Shown: positions 48,701 through 56,994 of the stretch, one piece after another
Position numbering within the stretch: position 1 is the first letter of the stretch
Layout: each line of letters starts with the position of its first letter
From: Lutraria lutraria
Taxonomy: Eukaryota; Mollusca; Bivalvia; Venerida; Mactridae
DNA: 64,000 nucleotides
Direction of reading: 5' to 3'
NCBI GenBank assembly: GCA_964023205.1
Contig: OZ026835.1
Location: 1,567,053-1,631,052 of the forward strand
Made by a program: the position numbers and the translations under genes
Notes under the pieces: model-generated
Seen by the model: only the letters and a program-made list of their open reading frames with translations
Database searches by the model: none
What the model was told of the DNA's origin: nothing

Positions 48701-49720
48701 TTCAACAATCGCTCAGTTTTCTGCATACCGAACAGCTTCCACTAACCTAGCTTCCGCCTAAGAATGTTGTTCCGATATTTCAATTAAATGGCTAAATACA
48801 AATTCAATTCAAATAATAAGTGCATTTAAGTCAAAATCATATGGCTATGCAATATCGTCAACGAGCAATACAAAACAGTCGTAAAAATCTAAACAATCCT
48901 CACCCTCGGATTACTACAATATTTACTATCAGTACACACATTTCAAGGAAGGATGACGTCATAATTCTCGTGATGTATGTGCTAATTTAGTCTGGTTCCT
49001 AGCTTCTATTGTAAACGTATAGAAGTCATCATTGAATTCATGGACGATGCGATGGTAACTGTGAGTCAACCAGATATTTAAAAAAGTGATTCATCGGGAA
49101 GTTTTTATCGATTAATTTAATGCTGTTAACGTTTAACGTTTTCTTCGAGCACGTCTTCATGTATGATATATTACATTCTGTATAAGTTGAGTATTCAAAG
49201 AGGCAAGTAATGCAGACTATATAGTATTATGCTGATCGCTGAATTACTTTTGATGATCAGATGGGAAACATTAATCAAAGTAGTGAAAGCACATGGAACG
49301 GAAACAAATGTAACAACTGCATGGCGGGTGTAGAAAAGAGTTCGTAGTACTTATGTCTGCATGCGAACTATCGTTCGTTTTCCAAAACTCACCCTACAAA
49401 GAAATCAACTTTTGACTGCTTTGAAGTTCCGAACAACAGCAGAACCTTCAGAGCTTTGATTTTAAACGGCGTTAAACCAAAATAAATAAACAAATAATTC
49501 CCTTACTATTAAATGTTGGACAATCTGTCCATTTGACAATTTTGAAATCTGACAATATACACATGTAACCGTTAGATAAAGTAGTTCAATAAGAATCTAC
49601 GAACAAGTCGAGTTGGATCTCACAATTTATACTTCTGACCTATTCTATTTCAGTTGTTGGCTATCTGTTGACAGTGGCCTGATCTGGTCATTTGTCGGTC
49701 CGGCTCTAGTGATAATATTT
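30996..49720 (+). CDS. Adhesion G-protein-coupled receptor, 20 exons, 5' and 3' incomplete
   Basis: Exons with AG/GT borders and matching phases: 30996-31119, 32196-32315, 33070-33242, 33756-33799, 34419-34534, 35129-35302, 36105-36188, 36434-36525, 37585-37794, 38341-38412, 39117-39225, 39827-39976, 40919-41009, 41378-41501, 42168-42211, 45454-45574, 46066-46169, 46878-46980, 47536-47686, 48341-48410; a further exon is 49654-49720. Domain order: GAIN, GPS, sushi, HRM-like, GAIN, GPS, TM1-TM5. The receptor should sit in the plasma membrane and be self-cleaved at the GPS. The signal peptide and earlier exons are not found. TM6/TM7 exons are absent because Polinton 2 begins 71 bp into the next intron. 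The chain may be one gene or a truncated paralogue fused to its neighbour; phase continuity favours one. Confidence 0.85.
31403..31876. repeat. 79-bp tandem repeat, six copies
   Basis: Units beginning ATATCACAAGATACATGTAT start at 31403, 31482, 31561, 31640, 31719 and 31798. They are nearly identical and lie in a GPCR intron. Confidence 0.95.
31960..32155. repeat. MITE-like repeat with AAAGGCCACC motifs
   Basis: It contains four close AAAGGCCACCC(T/C) motifs (31979-32039) and an end GTGGCCTTTGTTCACAGGTT. Related copies in this gene are at about 34240-34395, 40135-40306, 42288-42432 and 47884-48046. The 40135 copy has inverted ends TCAAACCTG/CAGGTTTGA. Confidence 0.6.
32629..32839. repeat. 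Palindromic MITE, TACTGTAGAATCATTAATTT ends
   Basis: Inverted ends (TACTGTAGAATCATTAATTT and its complement) surround a body that reads GGATTTAATTTCGTGG and its near complement. A second copy is at 37265-37462. Flanking TA suggests a TA-target family. Confidence 0.75.
33263..33485 (+). repeat. tRNA-derived SINE
   Basis: The head TGGTCGAGTGGCAACGCGCTG resembles an A box and GGTCGTGGGTTCAATTTTCG a B box. The body (CATCTCAACTACCGAGGCAAG, given in part; CACTGGGCATGATAAAA) matches the repeat invaded by element 1. A minus-strand copy is at about 37955-38225 and a tail fragment at about 32445-32560. Confidence 0.65.
34419..34534 (+). CDS. GPCR exon: first GPS motif
   Basis: Encodes [20 protein letters not shown] and [13 protein letters not shown]. 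The HL-T tripeptide is the canonical autocleavage site, and the Cys pattern (with CTYW in the previous exon) completes a GPS. Instead of continuing to a TM helix, the exon ends in phase 1 after LSLQ and joins the sushi exon in frame. Confidence 0.8.
35129..35302 (+). CDS. GPCR exon: sushi/CCP domain
   Basis: One symmetrical (phase 1-1) exon encodes a complete CCP module: [20 protein letters not shown], then [20 protein letters not shown] and ACTQI. Its four Cys and the Trp are in the standard order. Such exons are shuffled as units. Confidence 0.88.
   Translation: MVVNLSSQQMALYTMIVQHTEPLLNMFVNLVTLYLAIKVQNVYITDLGALVQRHVHK
35968..35986. repeat. Poly-C run of 19
   Basis: An uninterrupted C homopolymer in a GPCR intron. 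The length may be uncertain in the assembly. Confidence 0.9.
36105..37794 (+). CDS. GPCR exons: HRM-like segment and stalk
   Basis: Exons 36105-36188 and 36434-36525 give [19 protein letters not shown] and [20 protein letters not shown], like the C-terminal half of hormone-receptor (HRM) modules (C-x3-DG-x-W-x5-C). Exon 37585-37794 starts a helical region ([20 protein letters not shown]), the usual start of a GAIN subdomain A. Confidence 0.65.
37265..37462. repeat. Second copy of the palindromic MITE
   Basis: Same ends and body as 32629-32839, with ACTGTGGAATCATCAATTTC at the left end. It is followed by two copies of a short motif (TTAAGACAGT, AAAGGAT) before the next exon. Confidence 0.75.
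37955..38225 (-). repeat. tRNA-derived SINE, minus strand
   Basis: The complement reads GATCGGTGGCCTAGTGGTAA (A-box-like head), then CCATCTCAACTTCC and CTTTACACCAGACAAG, in the same order as in the SINE at 33263. Confidence 0.6.
38341..42211 (+). CDS. GPCR exons: second GAIN domain
   Basis: Six exons encode [96 protein letters not shown] and [12 protein letters not shown]. This repeats the plan of the first GAIN (compare [14 protein letters not shown] with [14 protein letters not shown]), so the two are an internal duplication. All junction phases match. Confidence 0.82.
40135..40306. repeat. MITE with TCAAACCTG inverted ends
   Basis: TCAAACCTGTG at the left and ACAGGTTTGA at the right. Internal AAGGCCAC motifs link it to the copies listed at 31960. 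Confidence 0.65.
40362..40432 (-). tRNA. tRNA-Gly(GCC) in a GPCR intron
   Basis: Intact 71-nt copy, antisense within the intron between GPCR exons 39827-39976 and 40919-41009. Downstream TTTT terminator is present. Confidence 0.95.
41514..41940 (+). repeat. Degenerate (AAC)n / (ACAACA) intronic microsatellite
   Basis: Irregular AACAACA and CATTGTCTCTATCAACA repeats. The last is repeated every 24 to 30 bp near 41815-41920. The open frame across it is low complexity and lies after a GPCR donor site. Confidence 0.8.
42288..42432. repeat. MITE of the TCAAACCT family
   Basis: GGTCAAACCTTTGAACAAAG at the left and GGTGGCCTTTATTCGGAG at the right, matching the family described at 31960 and 40135. 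Confidence 0.55.
42644..42714 (+). tRNA. tRNA-Gly(GCC)
   Basis: Intact 71-nt copy in opposite orientation to the upstream ones. It lies in the large GPCR intron 42212-45453 and is followed by CATCTTTTACC, a pol III stop. Confidence 0.95.
42715..44705. other. Long intron segment without genes
   Basis: AT-rich intronic sequence. The only recognisable item is a tRNA-like SINE head at about 43403-43470 (GTCGTTCAGTAGTTAGAGCG and GATCCGGGCTCGATTCCC). No exon is seen. Confidence 0.5.
44706..44776 (+). tRNA. tRNA-Gly(GCC), variant with broken T-stem pair
   Basis: 71 nt, identical to the others except GGCCCGGTTTCGATT in place of GGCCCGGGTTCGATT. The G-to-T change removes the closing pair of the T arm and alters the B box, so it is possibly inactive. 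Confidence 0.8.
44948..45010 (+). pseudogene. tRNA-like sequence or SINE head
   Basis: GGTCGTGGTCCAGTGGGCTT followed by GATCCAGGTTCGATTCCCGG and TCGCGGCA. A and B boxes are present, but the anticodon arm does not fold convincingly. Confidence 0.45.
45077..45146 (-). pseudogene. tRNA-Gly(GCC) with 1-nt deletion
   Basis: 70 nt. One C is missing between the variable region and T stem (GCGGGCGGCCGGGTTCGA instead of GCGGCCCGGG). It sits opposite the plus-strand copy at 44706, about 300 bp away. Confidence 0.75.
45454..49720 (+). CDS. GPCR exons: second GPS and TM1 to TM5
   Basis: 45454-45574 encodes [16 protein letters not shown] and [18 protein letters not shown] (GPS with HL-T). 46066-46169 gives TM1 ([20 protein letters not shown]), 46878-46980 TM2 ([20 protein letters not shown]), 47536-47686 TM3 ([20 protein letters not shown]) and the second intracellular loop, 48341-48410 TM4 ([14 protein letters not shown]) and 49654-49720 ECL2/TM5 ([20 protein letters not shown]). 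CWLS is the conserved second-loop Cys of adhesion GPCRs. The 49720 exon ends in phase 0 with GT. Confidence 0.9.
47884..48046. repeat. Degenerate MITE of the TCAAACCT family
   Basis: AAAGTCAAACATGTAAACAA at the left and a GTTGACTGTA-type right end, with TGGTCTTTATTGACAG inside. Located between the TM3 and TM4 exons. Confidence 0.45.
48470..48690 (+). repeat. tRNA-derived SINE
   Basis: TCCGTGGGCAAATGTTCTGG and GTAATCCGGGTTAGATTCCC form A/B-box-like signals. The body (CCCATGAAATTTGGCGACGT; TTACCGGTTCATAGCGGAAG) matches the fragment at 18105. Located in the intron before the TM5 exon. Confidence 0.6.
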
Positions 49721-49791
49721 GTGAGTAATACCTTAATGAGATTTTCGTAGCGATAGTTTCCCACAGTTATTTATGATTTTATATCTAGGTT

Positions 49792-50047
49792 AGTAGTAAT
49801 GGGCGTTACCCTGGGGACCAAATCAACGTAATTGGTCCCCAGAAGTTTTCAAAATTGTGACAAATTGGGACAAATTGGAAATCAATGTTGTACCCCAAAA
49901 TAGTATGAATTGAATTTTAGGAATGTTCTGGGTACTGTGTGTGTTTTGTTATTTGTACTGTATAGACTTAGACAATGAGAGAATTTTCTTTCGAAAAGAC
50001 ATGGTGGCCCTGAAAAGGGCCGTTGGTGGTCCTGAAAAGGACCGTTG
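49792..50047 (+). repeat. Terminal inverted repeat of element 2
   Basis: Matches 26-286 and the complement of 16967-17234 with scattered changes (for example GGGGACC for GGGTACC) and a deletion of the AATATTTATTTG segment. Confidence 0.92.
50006..50043 (-). terminator. Tandem histone-type 3' stem-loops after the 223-aa gene
   Basis: Minus strand GGTCCTTTTCAGGACC (50043-50028) and GGCCCTTTTCAGGGCC (50021-50006), 33 nt after the stop, with ACCATGTCTTTTCGAAAGAA following. Same arrangement as at 16971-17030. Confidence 0.82.
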
Positions 50048-50076
50048 GTCGTGGTTGGTAGTTGTTAGTCGGATCT

Positions 50077-50748
50077 TCATTTCTTTATTTCTTTACCATA
50101 CTTGCCCCGAGGTTGTTTCTCAAGGTCATGTTTTCGTTTCTTCGTTTCTGTCATCTCCGGTTTCTTTTTGTCATGCTCCGGTTTCTTTTTGTCATGCTCC
50201 GGTTTCTTTTTCTCATGCTCATGCTTTCGTTTCTTTGAATCATACATAAACTGTACAGGTACAATCATTTCTTGTGGCTTAAACCGTACTTCTTGATTCT
50301 TCATGAGTCTGACCATCTCTTGCATGACTTGATTCATCTGTACCATTTCTTCCTTGATACCTTGTAGAACAGACAATCCCGTTGTAGGCTTTGTATCACC
50401 CGTTGTATTAGACTGTGTTTTCGCCATAGGGGGCTGTGTATTCGTCATAGTGGGTTGTACATCGACCATAGGCTGTGTATTCGTCATAGTGGGTTGTACA
50501 TCTACCATGGGTTGTATCGGCTGTACATCTACCATGGGGGGTTGTACATCTACCATGGACTGTTGACTGTATTGGCTGTACAGTGGTTGACTGTATTGGC
50601 TGTACTGTGGCTGACTATACTGTAGTTGACCGTACTTTGGCTGGTTGTACTTCGGCTGGTTGTAATGCATACCCGCATTCGGGTCTATCAACTCAGATGA
50701 TTCTAGTGCTTCTCTCAATACATCGTATGGCATGTTGAAGGACTCCAT
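50077..50748 (-). CDS. Tyr/Gln-rich repeat protein, element 2 copy (223 aa)
   Basis: Counterpart of 16199-16924 with ATG at 50746-50748 (MESFNMPYDVLREALESS). The Tyr/Gln block and coiled coil are conserved. The MVDVQP/TMTNTQP block is shorter, while the basic tail has an extra KKKPEHD unit. These in-frame repeat changes keep the frame open. TATAAATA (complement 50784-50791) lies upstream at the same distance. Confidence 0.85.
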   Translation of the reverse strand: MESFNMPYDVLREALESSELIDPNAGMHYNQPKYNQPKYGQLQYSQPQYSQYSQPLYSQYSQQSMVDVQPPMVDVQPIQPMVDVQPTMTNTQPMVDVQPTMTNTQPPMAKTQSNTTGDTKPTTGLSVLQGIKEEMVQMNQVMQEMVRLMKNQEVRFKPQEMIVPVQFMYDSKKRKHEHEKKKPEHDKKKPEHDKKKPEMTETKKRKHDLEKQPRGKYGKEIKK

Positions 50749-50783
50749 GCTAGATAATGAAAAAATAGTGTCTGCGCCGGGGG

Positions 50784-50937
50784 TATTTATACTTTTTGCC
50801 TGCACGCGCCAGTGTTCTATTAGGTCAAGGTCAATTGTGACAAGTTTTTTTTGAATACGTGTGACACTTCAAGTTTTTTTAAAATAAGTGTGACACTTCA
50901 AGTTTTTTTTGAACAAGTGTTTGACACGTCAAGGTCA
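50784..50937 (-). promoter_or_regulatory. Promoter of the 223-aa gene: TATA box and two TCAAGGTCA sites
   Basis: TCAAGGTCA at 50825-50833 and 50929-50937 (plus strand) and the TATA box at 50784-50791 repeat the layout of element 1. Between them the GTGTGACACTTCAAGT motif occurs twice. Confidence 0.6.
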
Positions 50938-50949
50938 AGGTTATATTGT

Positions 50950-51440
50950 AGATATGCTTTGTACACATCATACTATCACAGCACTTTGAATACATTTGTG
51001 GGAATACTTTGTACACATCATACTATCACAGCAATTTGAACACTGTACACATTATACTATCACAGCAATTTGAACACTGTACACTTAATATATACTATCA
51101 CAGCAATTTGAACACTGTACACATTATACTATCACAGCAATTTGAACACTGTACACATTATACTATCACAGCAATTTGAACACTGTACACATTATACTAT
51201 CACAGCAATTTGAATACTGTACACATTATACTATCACAGCAATTTGAATACTGTACACATTATACTATCACAGCAATTTGAATACTGTATACATTTGTTG
51301 AAAATGATTGTACACATCATACTATCACTTATATTTGTGGGAAATACTTTGTACATCACAGCACTTTGCATACATTTGTGGGAAATACTTTGTACACATC
51401 ATACAATCACAGCAATTTGCAGACTGTATACCTAATATAA
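50950..51440 (-). repeat. 34-bp tandem repeats, element 2
   Basis: Units around ACTATCACAGCAATTTGAAC and TGTACACATTAT recur at about 34 bp, with more AATACTGT-type joints than in element 1. The array has evidently turned over independently, yet its position and orientation relative to the gene are kept. Confidence 0.85.
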
Positions 51441-51654
51441 TATAATTACAGCACTTTGTAGGAAAAAATGTTATAATGTTTATAGAAAACTCTATAAAAC
51501 GTACACTTACCCCACACCGTCTACGCACCAGCATATTAAGTTTATAAATGACGTCATGATTTGACGTCATCAGATAGGAATGTAAATATAGTAGTAAATA
51601 GTAAAGTATGATAATATTGACAATATGAGAATGATTCTTTCTGAATTGTATGGG

Positions 51655-51692
51655 GGCCCTGAAAAGGGCCGTTGGTGGTCCTGAAAAGGACC
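51655..51692 (-). terminator. Tandem histone-type 3' stem-loops after the 107-aa gene (element 2)
   Basis: Minus strand GGTCCTTTTCAGGACC (51692-51677) and GGCCCTTTTCAGGGCC (51670-51655), 19 nt after the stop, then CCCATACAATTCAGAAAGAA as in element 1. Confidence 0.82.
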
Positions 51693-51711
51693 GTTGGTGC
51701 TTGTATGGGGA

Positions 51712-52035
51712 TTAATGGCGTTGACCGCATCTCCCCATACAAGCGGGACACCACTTGTCCCATTTCTGGACATCCTTGGGGTCCGGTGTAGGTTGGTAGA
51801 GGTTCGACGGAACCTCTACCAGTTCATCTTCCCAGTTCTCTGGGGTTGATTCTTGAGGGGTATCCCCCCAGTCCTCTTCCCCAGAGCTGACCACGACCTC
51901 CTCTTCAAACTCCTTCCCCTCTCTCAGGGTCTTCACCTCCAACCTCAACTCTTCTAACTGCATCTCCAGTTGTTCAATATACCGCCCTAAGGCAGCATAT
52001 TTTCTCTTAATAATGTTGACTGTACGTTGAGACAT
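51712..52035 (-). CDS. Coiled-coil/acidic protein with Cys tail, element 2 copy (107 aa)
   Basis: Counterpart of 15115-15438, same length, with only a few changes (for example GRYIEQ for GQYIEQ and KEFEEE for KKFAEE). The coiled coil, acidic centre and CPACMGRCGQRH tail are intact. It diverges from the 75-aa gene across the CCAAT array. Confidence 0.8.
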   Translation of the reverse strand: MSQRTVNIIKRKYAALGRYIEQLEMQLEELRLEVKTLREGKEFEEEVVVSSGEEDWGDTPQESTPENWEDELVEVPSNLYQPTPDPKDVQKWDKWCPACMGRCGQRH

Positions 52036-52098
52036 CTTGATACAGAATGAAATTAGATCAAGGCAAGGTCACTCACTGACTATGATACAAGGACTCTG

Positions 52099-52175
52099 AT
52101 TGGTCCATTTTAAAGATATTTCATTGGTCTATTTTAACGGTATTTCATTGGTCTATTTTACTGGCATTTCATTGG
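52099..52175. promoter_or_regulatory. Four CCAAT boxes at 24-bp spacing, element 2
   Basis: ATTGG (complement CCAAT) begins at 52099, 52123, 52147 and 52171, exactly 24 bp apart, between the divergent 107-aa and 75-aa genes. Confidence 0.75.
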
Positions 52176-52244
52176 TCTGTTGTTTTCTAGGTCAGTTAGT
52201 GTTTTTTTCGTAATCCATAGCTCATTTATGTTTCATGATTCAAC

Positions 52245-52472
52245 ATGGGCAACTGCTTGAAAAGTACTTCTGATGAACCTGATGAGTTACAAGAAGATGT
52301 TTGGGTGGTCAAGATGGGTAATTTGTACCCAGACTTGTCTGAATTCCAAGATGTTAGTATTGTCAAGATGGATATCAAGATGGGTAATTTATACCCTGAC
52401 CTTGCCATCTTTTATGATGATGAGTTGAGAGCCAACTATTGGCGGTACTTATTTCTTGCAGAAATGCAATGA
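52245..52472 (+). CDS. MGNC-lipidation / tandem YPDL protein, element 2 copy (75 aa)
   Basis: Counterpart of 14693-14917. The start MGNCLKSTSDEP, both KMGNLYPDL repeats and the C-terminus RANYWRYLFLAEMQ are unchanged. The differences cluster in the spacers (DELQEDVW for EQEDVW; DVSIVKMD for DACVEVKMD), including compensating indels that preserve the frame. This pattern points to selection on the N-terminal and YPDL motifs. Confidence 0.85.
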   Translation: MGNCLKSTSDEPDELQEDVWVVKMGNLYPDLSEFQDVSIVKMDIKMGNLYPDLAIFYDDELRANYWRYLFLAEMQ

Positions 52473-52482
52473 ATTACCCAAC

Positions 52483-52498
52483 GGCCCTTATTAGGGCC
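52483..52498 (+). terminator. Variant histone-type stem-loop after the 75-aa gene
   Basis: GGCCCTTATTAGGGCC, 10 nt after the stop, with the same UAUU loop as in element 1. Confidence 0.6.
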
Positions 52499-52563
52499 AC
52501 CATATGTGTTAGATTCGTTTTATATCTCAAGCAAAGACAAAAGCATATTACATTGTCTATCAT

Positions 52564-52569
52564 TTTATT
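52564..52569 (-). terminator. AATAAA signal of the zinc-knuckle gene, element 2
   Basis: Complement AATAAA, 116 nt after the stop codon of the zinc-knuckle gene. Confidence 0.5.
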
Positions 52570-52685
52570 TTTGAAAACATTCTGAGTAACAAAGTACAAC
52601 AAAGTACAACACAATACAACTCACTTAGTCTCCAATTTAAGTCTATACACAATTGTCCAACACATTGTCCAACACATTGTCCGGA

Positions 52686-53036
52686 TTACACAAAGTCACT
52701 CACAGTTTTTGTTGGATTCTTTTTGTATTTACGTTTTTTCTTACTCTGTTCTGCGTCCTGTAGATCGACCTGTTCACCTTGTTTCTTAGGACAGTCTGCG
52801 ATGAAATGTCCTTGTTCATGACAATAAAAACATTCATTGTTGAAGGGTTCCGTACAGCTGGTAGAATAATGTCCTTTCTTTCCACAACGATAACACTTGA
52901 TATGATCCCATGTTACATTTTTCTGTCCACAGAGCTGATCCGCTAAGTTGTTAAGCTCTTTAATTTTCTTCTTTAATGAATACATCAAAGTTTGATCTCG
53001 GTTCTCTTCAACTTGGTTCATTTTAGGATCGCTCAT
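52686..53036 (-). CDS. Double CCHC zinc-knuckle protein, element 2 copy (116 aa)
   Basis: Same as 14141-14491 apart from one residue near the N-terminus (NQVEEN for NQAEEN). Both knuckles (CYRCGKKGHYSTSC, CFYCHEQGHFIADC) are intact. It diverges from the broken PolB. Confidence 0.9.
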   Translation of the reverse strand: MSDPKMNQVEENRDQTLMYSLKKKIKELNNLADQLCGQKNVTWDHIKCYRCGKKGHYSTSCTEPFNNECFYCHEQGHFIADCPKKQGEQVDLQDAEQSKKKRKYKKNPTKTVSDFV

Positions 53037-53069
53037 GTTGAAATGATAAAAAACGGACGGAGCGTACGT

Positions 53070-53117
53070 CTTTTATAGAGTGTCACGCGTTGTGACCTTG
53101 AACCCGAACTATAAAAA
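53070..53117. promoter_or_regulatory. Divergent core promoter, element 2
   Basis: TATAAAAG (complement 53070-53077) serves the zinc-knuckle gene and TATAAAAA (53110-53117) serves PolB, as in element 1. Confidence 0.65.
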
Positions 53118-53145
53118 ACGGCGGAGAAGTTCTAAGATCATAATC

Positions 53146-56100
53146 ATGTCAGATACCGACAGTACTAGTGGTGAGGATGAACCTCCAACTAAACGAAGTA
53201 AGTTTGAGCCTGTGCGCGACTATTATGACATACAGTCACGCATGGAAAGAAAGTCAAGAAAATTCAAGACTCAATCTAGAGTATATGATGTGACATTTCA
53301 GCCGTATAATCAATCGTTTGAATTTACAAACAGGTTGTTTAATGATATGATGGATCAGCTCTACAAGAGATGTGAAGTGAGATCGAATGATCGAGTTCGA
53401 GTATCTATTCTACATCCTGATTTGGACTTTGGGATACATGTTCCGTTTAATAGGGCATCTCGTATTAGTGGAGATACATTATTGGATGAAATTGAACGTG
53501 TGGCACAGAGTAACCGTCAATTTAAAATTCATGATGGGGCGGCACAGATGGAAATTACGCATATTGCTATGCCACAGGGATCCGGAAAGAAAACGTTTAA
53601 AGCACCAAACTTATTCAGTATGCGGAAGTCAAAGACAAGTGTTGTGTGTATTGACAATAGTAAAGACTCTATGTGTTTAGCTAGATCGATTGTGGTAGGA
53701 CGGTGCAAAGTACATGAAAATCAAACCCCGGAATGGAAAAAACGATGGGATTATATACGTCACTCTAAGAAAGATCTTCAAAGATACGAAGCTGAAGCAT
53801 TGTTGAAGCAAGTGGGTATTTCATCGGATCAGTCGTGTGGTATAGAAGAATACCAAAAACTACAGGACTATCTCTATCCAGGCTATGTGATTAAAATCCA
53901 TCCACAACATTATGGAAGTGAATTGTTATTTAAACCACCTGCTATGACTGAAAAAAGTCGTGTGATTCATATCTTTCACCATGATAATCATTATGACTGT
54001 ATCGTATCCATTACCGGATTTCTCGGACGGGTTTATTATTGTGAATGGTGCGATATCAGTTATGATCACCGTGAAGGACACCAGTGTAGCCATATTTGTC
54101 AGTGTTATGCTCACACCCTGTGCCCAGCAGGCCAATCTATAAGATGTCCGGATTGTCGTCGCCTATTCCAGAGTCAGGCATGTTTTGACAATCATAAAAC
54201 TAAAACGGGAAAACAACGTAAAACCATTTGTGAATCCGTATGGAATTGTAAGAAATGTGGGCAAAAGGTGCTTGGAACGAAACGGAATCATGTTTGTCCA
54301 GGGACAAAGAAATGCAGGTGTTGTAAAGCCATAGTAGGACCAGATCATGACTGTTACATTCCAACGTATGAACCACCCGATAGAAAACAACCAGAAGTAC
54401 CATTCATCTTTTTTGATTTTGAATGTCGTTTTGATTCTGGAGAACATATCCCTAATTTTTGTGTGGCTCAACGTGCTTGTGGTGACTGTATGTGTAAGTC
54501 AGTGAAAGCTCCATGTGAGTATTGTGAAGAGGTGAATGAAGCCAGACAAATGACATTCCGTGGTGAAAATACGTTACAACAATTCTGTACTTGGCTATTC
54601 CTCCCTACCCATCGAGGATCGACAGTGATAGCCCACAATGCTCAAGGCTATGACGCTCAGTTTATTCTTAGATATGTGGTTACTCAGGGGACGGCGAAAC
54701 CCCAGTTGATTATGAATGGTAGTAAAATCATTCAATTGAGAGTGCATGGAATACGCATGATTGACTCCCTCAGTTTCCTGAGTATGCCTCTCTCCTATTT
54801 TCCCAATACATTTGGACTGACCGAGTTAGCCAAAGGATGGTTTCCATTCTATGCAAACACCTTAGCGTATCAAGATTATGTGGGACCTTATTTGCCGCTA
54901 CACTTTTACAAACCGGATAGTATGAAACCAGAGCGACGTGAAGAGTTTTTAACCTGGTACAATGAAAGAAAAGGTGACGTATTTGATTTTCAAAAGGAAA
55001 TGGAGAAATACTGTCAATCGGATGTGGACATTTTAAGGCGCGGATGTGGAGAATTTCGTCAACAATTATTGGACAGTGATCAAATAGATCCATTTACTGA
55101 AGCTACCACATTAGCTCAAGTGTGTAACAAAGCCTGGCGCAAAAATTCCATGCCACCTCATAGTTTAGCCGTGATTTCGGTATCCCAATAAAACCCGGTA
55201 TTCCATGAAAGGCATACGTTGGCTACAAATGATGGCTGTCACCGAAGAGATACATATTCGACATGCCTTGAATAACAAAGGCGAAGTCAAAATTGGAGCT
55301 TATTACGTGGATGGCTATTGTCAAGAGACCAACACCGTGTATGAATTCATGGGATGTTGGTACCATGGGTGCCCCACCTGTTTTCCTAACCGAAGTACCA
55401 TCAATCCATATACTTTGAGAAGCATGCAACAGGCCTATCACGATACGTATAAGCGACTGGAGTCTTTGAAAGAACAGGGGTACCCTGTTGTGGTCATGTG
55501 GGAATGTGAATTTGATCAGCGATGTCAAAAGGATCCTGCCTATAAGACAAGAGTGGAACGATTCTATCATGGTCAAGACCCGATTCAACCCAGGGAAGCT
55601 TTGTTCGGAGGTCGTACGAATGCCATCCGACTGTATCATGAAGTAGACAACGATCAAGAAATCAAATATGTAGATATTTGTTCTCTCTATCCGTATGTGA
55701 ACAAGTACAGGGCTTATCCGATAGGTCATCCAGTGATCATGAGTCAAGAACAAATTGATCAACAGCATATTGAGAAATACAAAGGACTGATTAAATGCCG
55801 TGTTCTACCCCCGCAAGATTTATGGATGCCTGTCTTACCCATACACTGCAATAGTAAAATGGTGTTTACGCTATGCCGTACCTGTGCTGAGAAGGAGATG
55901 GATTATTGTACACATTCCCCGTATGAACGATTCTTGTATGGCACATGGACTCATGTTGAATTGGCTAAAGCTATTGCTTTAGGCTACCAAGTATCAAAAG
56001 TGTATCATGTATGGCACTGGGATGAATGGAGTACGGACGTCTATCGGCAATACATTGATAAATACTTGAAAATGAAACAAGAGGCTAGTGGATATCCTCC

Positions 56101-56929
56101 AGGGGTGGATACGGAAGAGGCTCAAGATAAATTTAAACAAGATTATTTTGAAGCAGAAGGAATTCGTTTGCAACAGGTGGAGAAAAATCCAGGAAAACGA
56201 GCTTTTGCCAAAACCATGTTGAATTGTCTCTGGGGTAAAAATGCTCAAACCAACCTCTTGCCTAAAACAGAGTATGTTCATCGATTGGACCAGTTCTACG
56301 GAATACTGAACGATCCTAAAAAGTCTGTGAAATATGCAGAGTGTTTTGATCATGATGAATTCATGTTAATGAATTACACTGATGAATCGGACAAAGCAGA
56401 CCCTCATTCATCAGCCAATCCTGTGGTGGCTTCATTTGTGACGGCTTATGCTCGATTAGAACTGTACAAAGTGCTTGAACCTCTAGGAAAGAGAGTACTG
56501 TATTTTGACACAGACAGTTGTATGTACATTCATGACCCTGATGGCTATAATGTTCCTATTATCTCCAGTCGATTGGGAAAATTGACAGATGAGGTACCAA
56601 AGGGTCGTATTGTGAGATATGTCGCTTTAGGTCCAAAGAACTATGGGTATGAATACATTGAAAACGGTGAACTCCATCAAAAATGCAAAGTGAAAGGCAT
56701 TACGTTAGACTACAATGCCACTCAACAAGTGAATTTCAATACGATGGTGGATTGTGTGAAAGACAGACATCATTATTCGACCGTAGTTGAATATGCTTCT
56801 CGGATTAAACGTCATAAGGACAGAACCGTGACCAGTGAGAAACAAGTCAAAACATTTCGTTCGGTGTATACCAAACGTATTGTGGTCGAGAATCATATGA
56901 CTGTACCTTATGGTTATCTACATGACTGA
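53146..56929 (+). pseudogene. DNA polymerase B, broken by an 8-nt deletion
   Basis: Collinear with 10240-14031. After residue 677 or so (frame up to LAVIS) eight bases present in element 1 are missing at 55180/55181, within a CGG-rich microrepeat. The frame shifts and stops at TAA 55189-55191. The rest (55205-56929, including motifs A, B and C and KNYGYEY) is intact in another frame. The product from the first frame would keep the zinc-binding and exonuclease parts but lack the polymerase domain. Other differences are single residues, so the break is recent. Confidence 0.9.
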
Positions 56930-56994
56930 CCTTGACCTTTTAGGATACCTTTTGACCTAGAACAAGTCATCTAAAAGTCATTATTCATAAAGAC

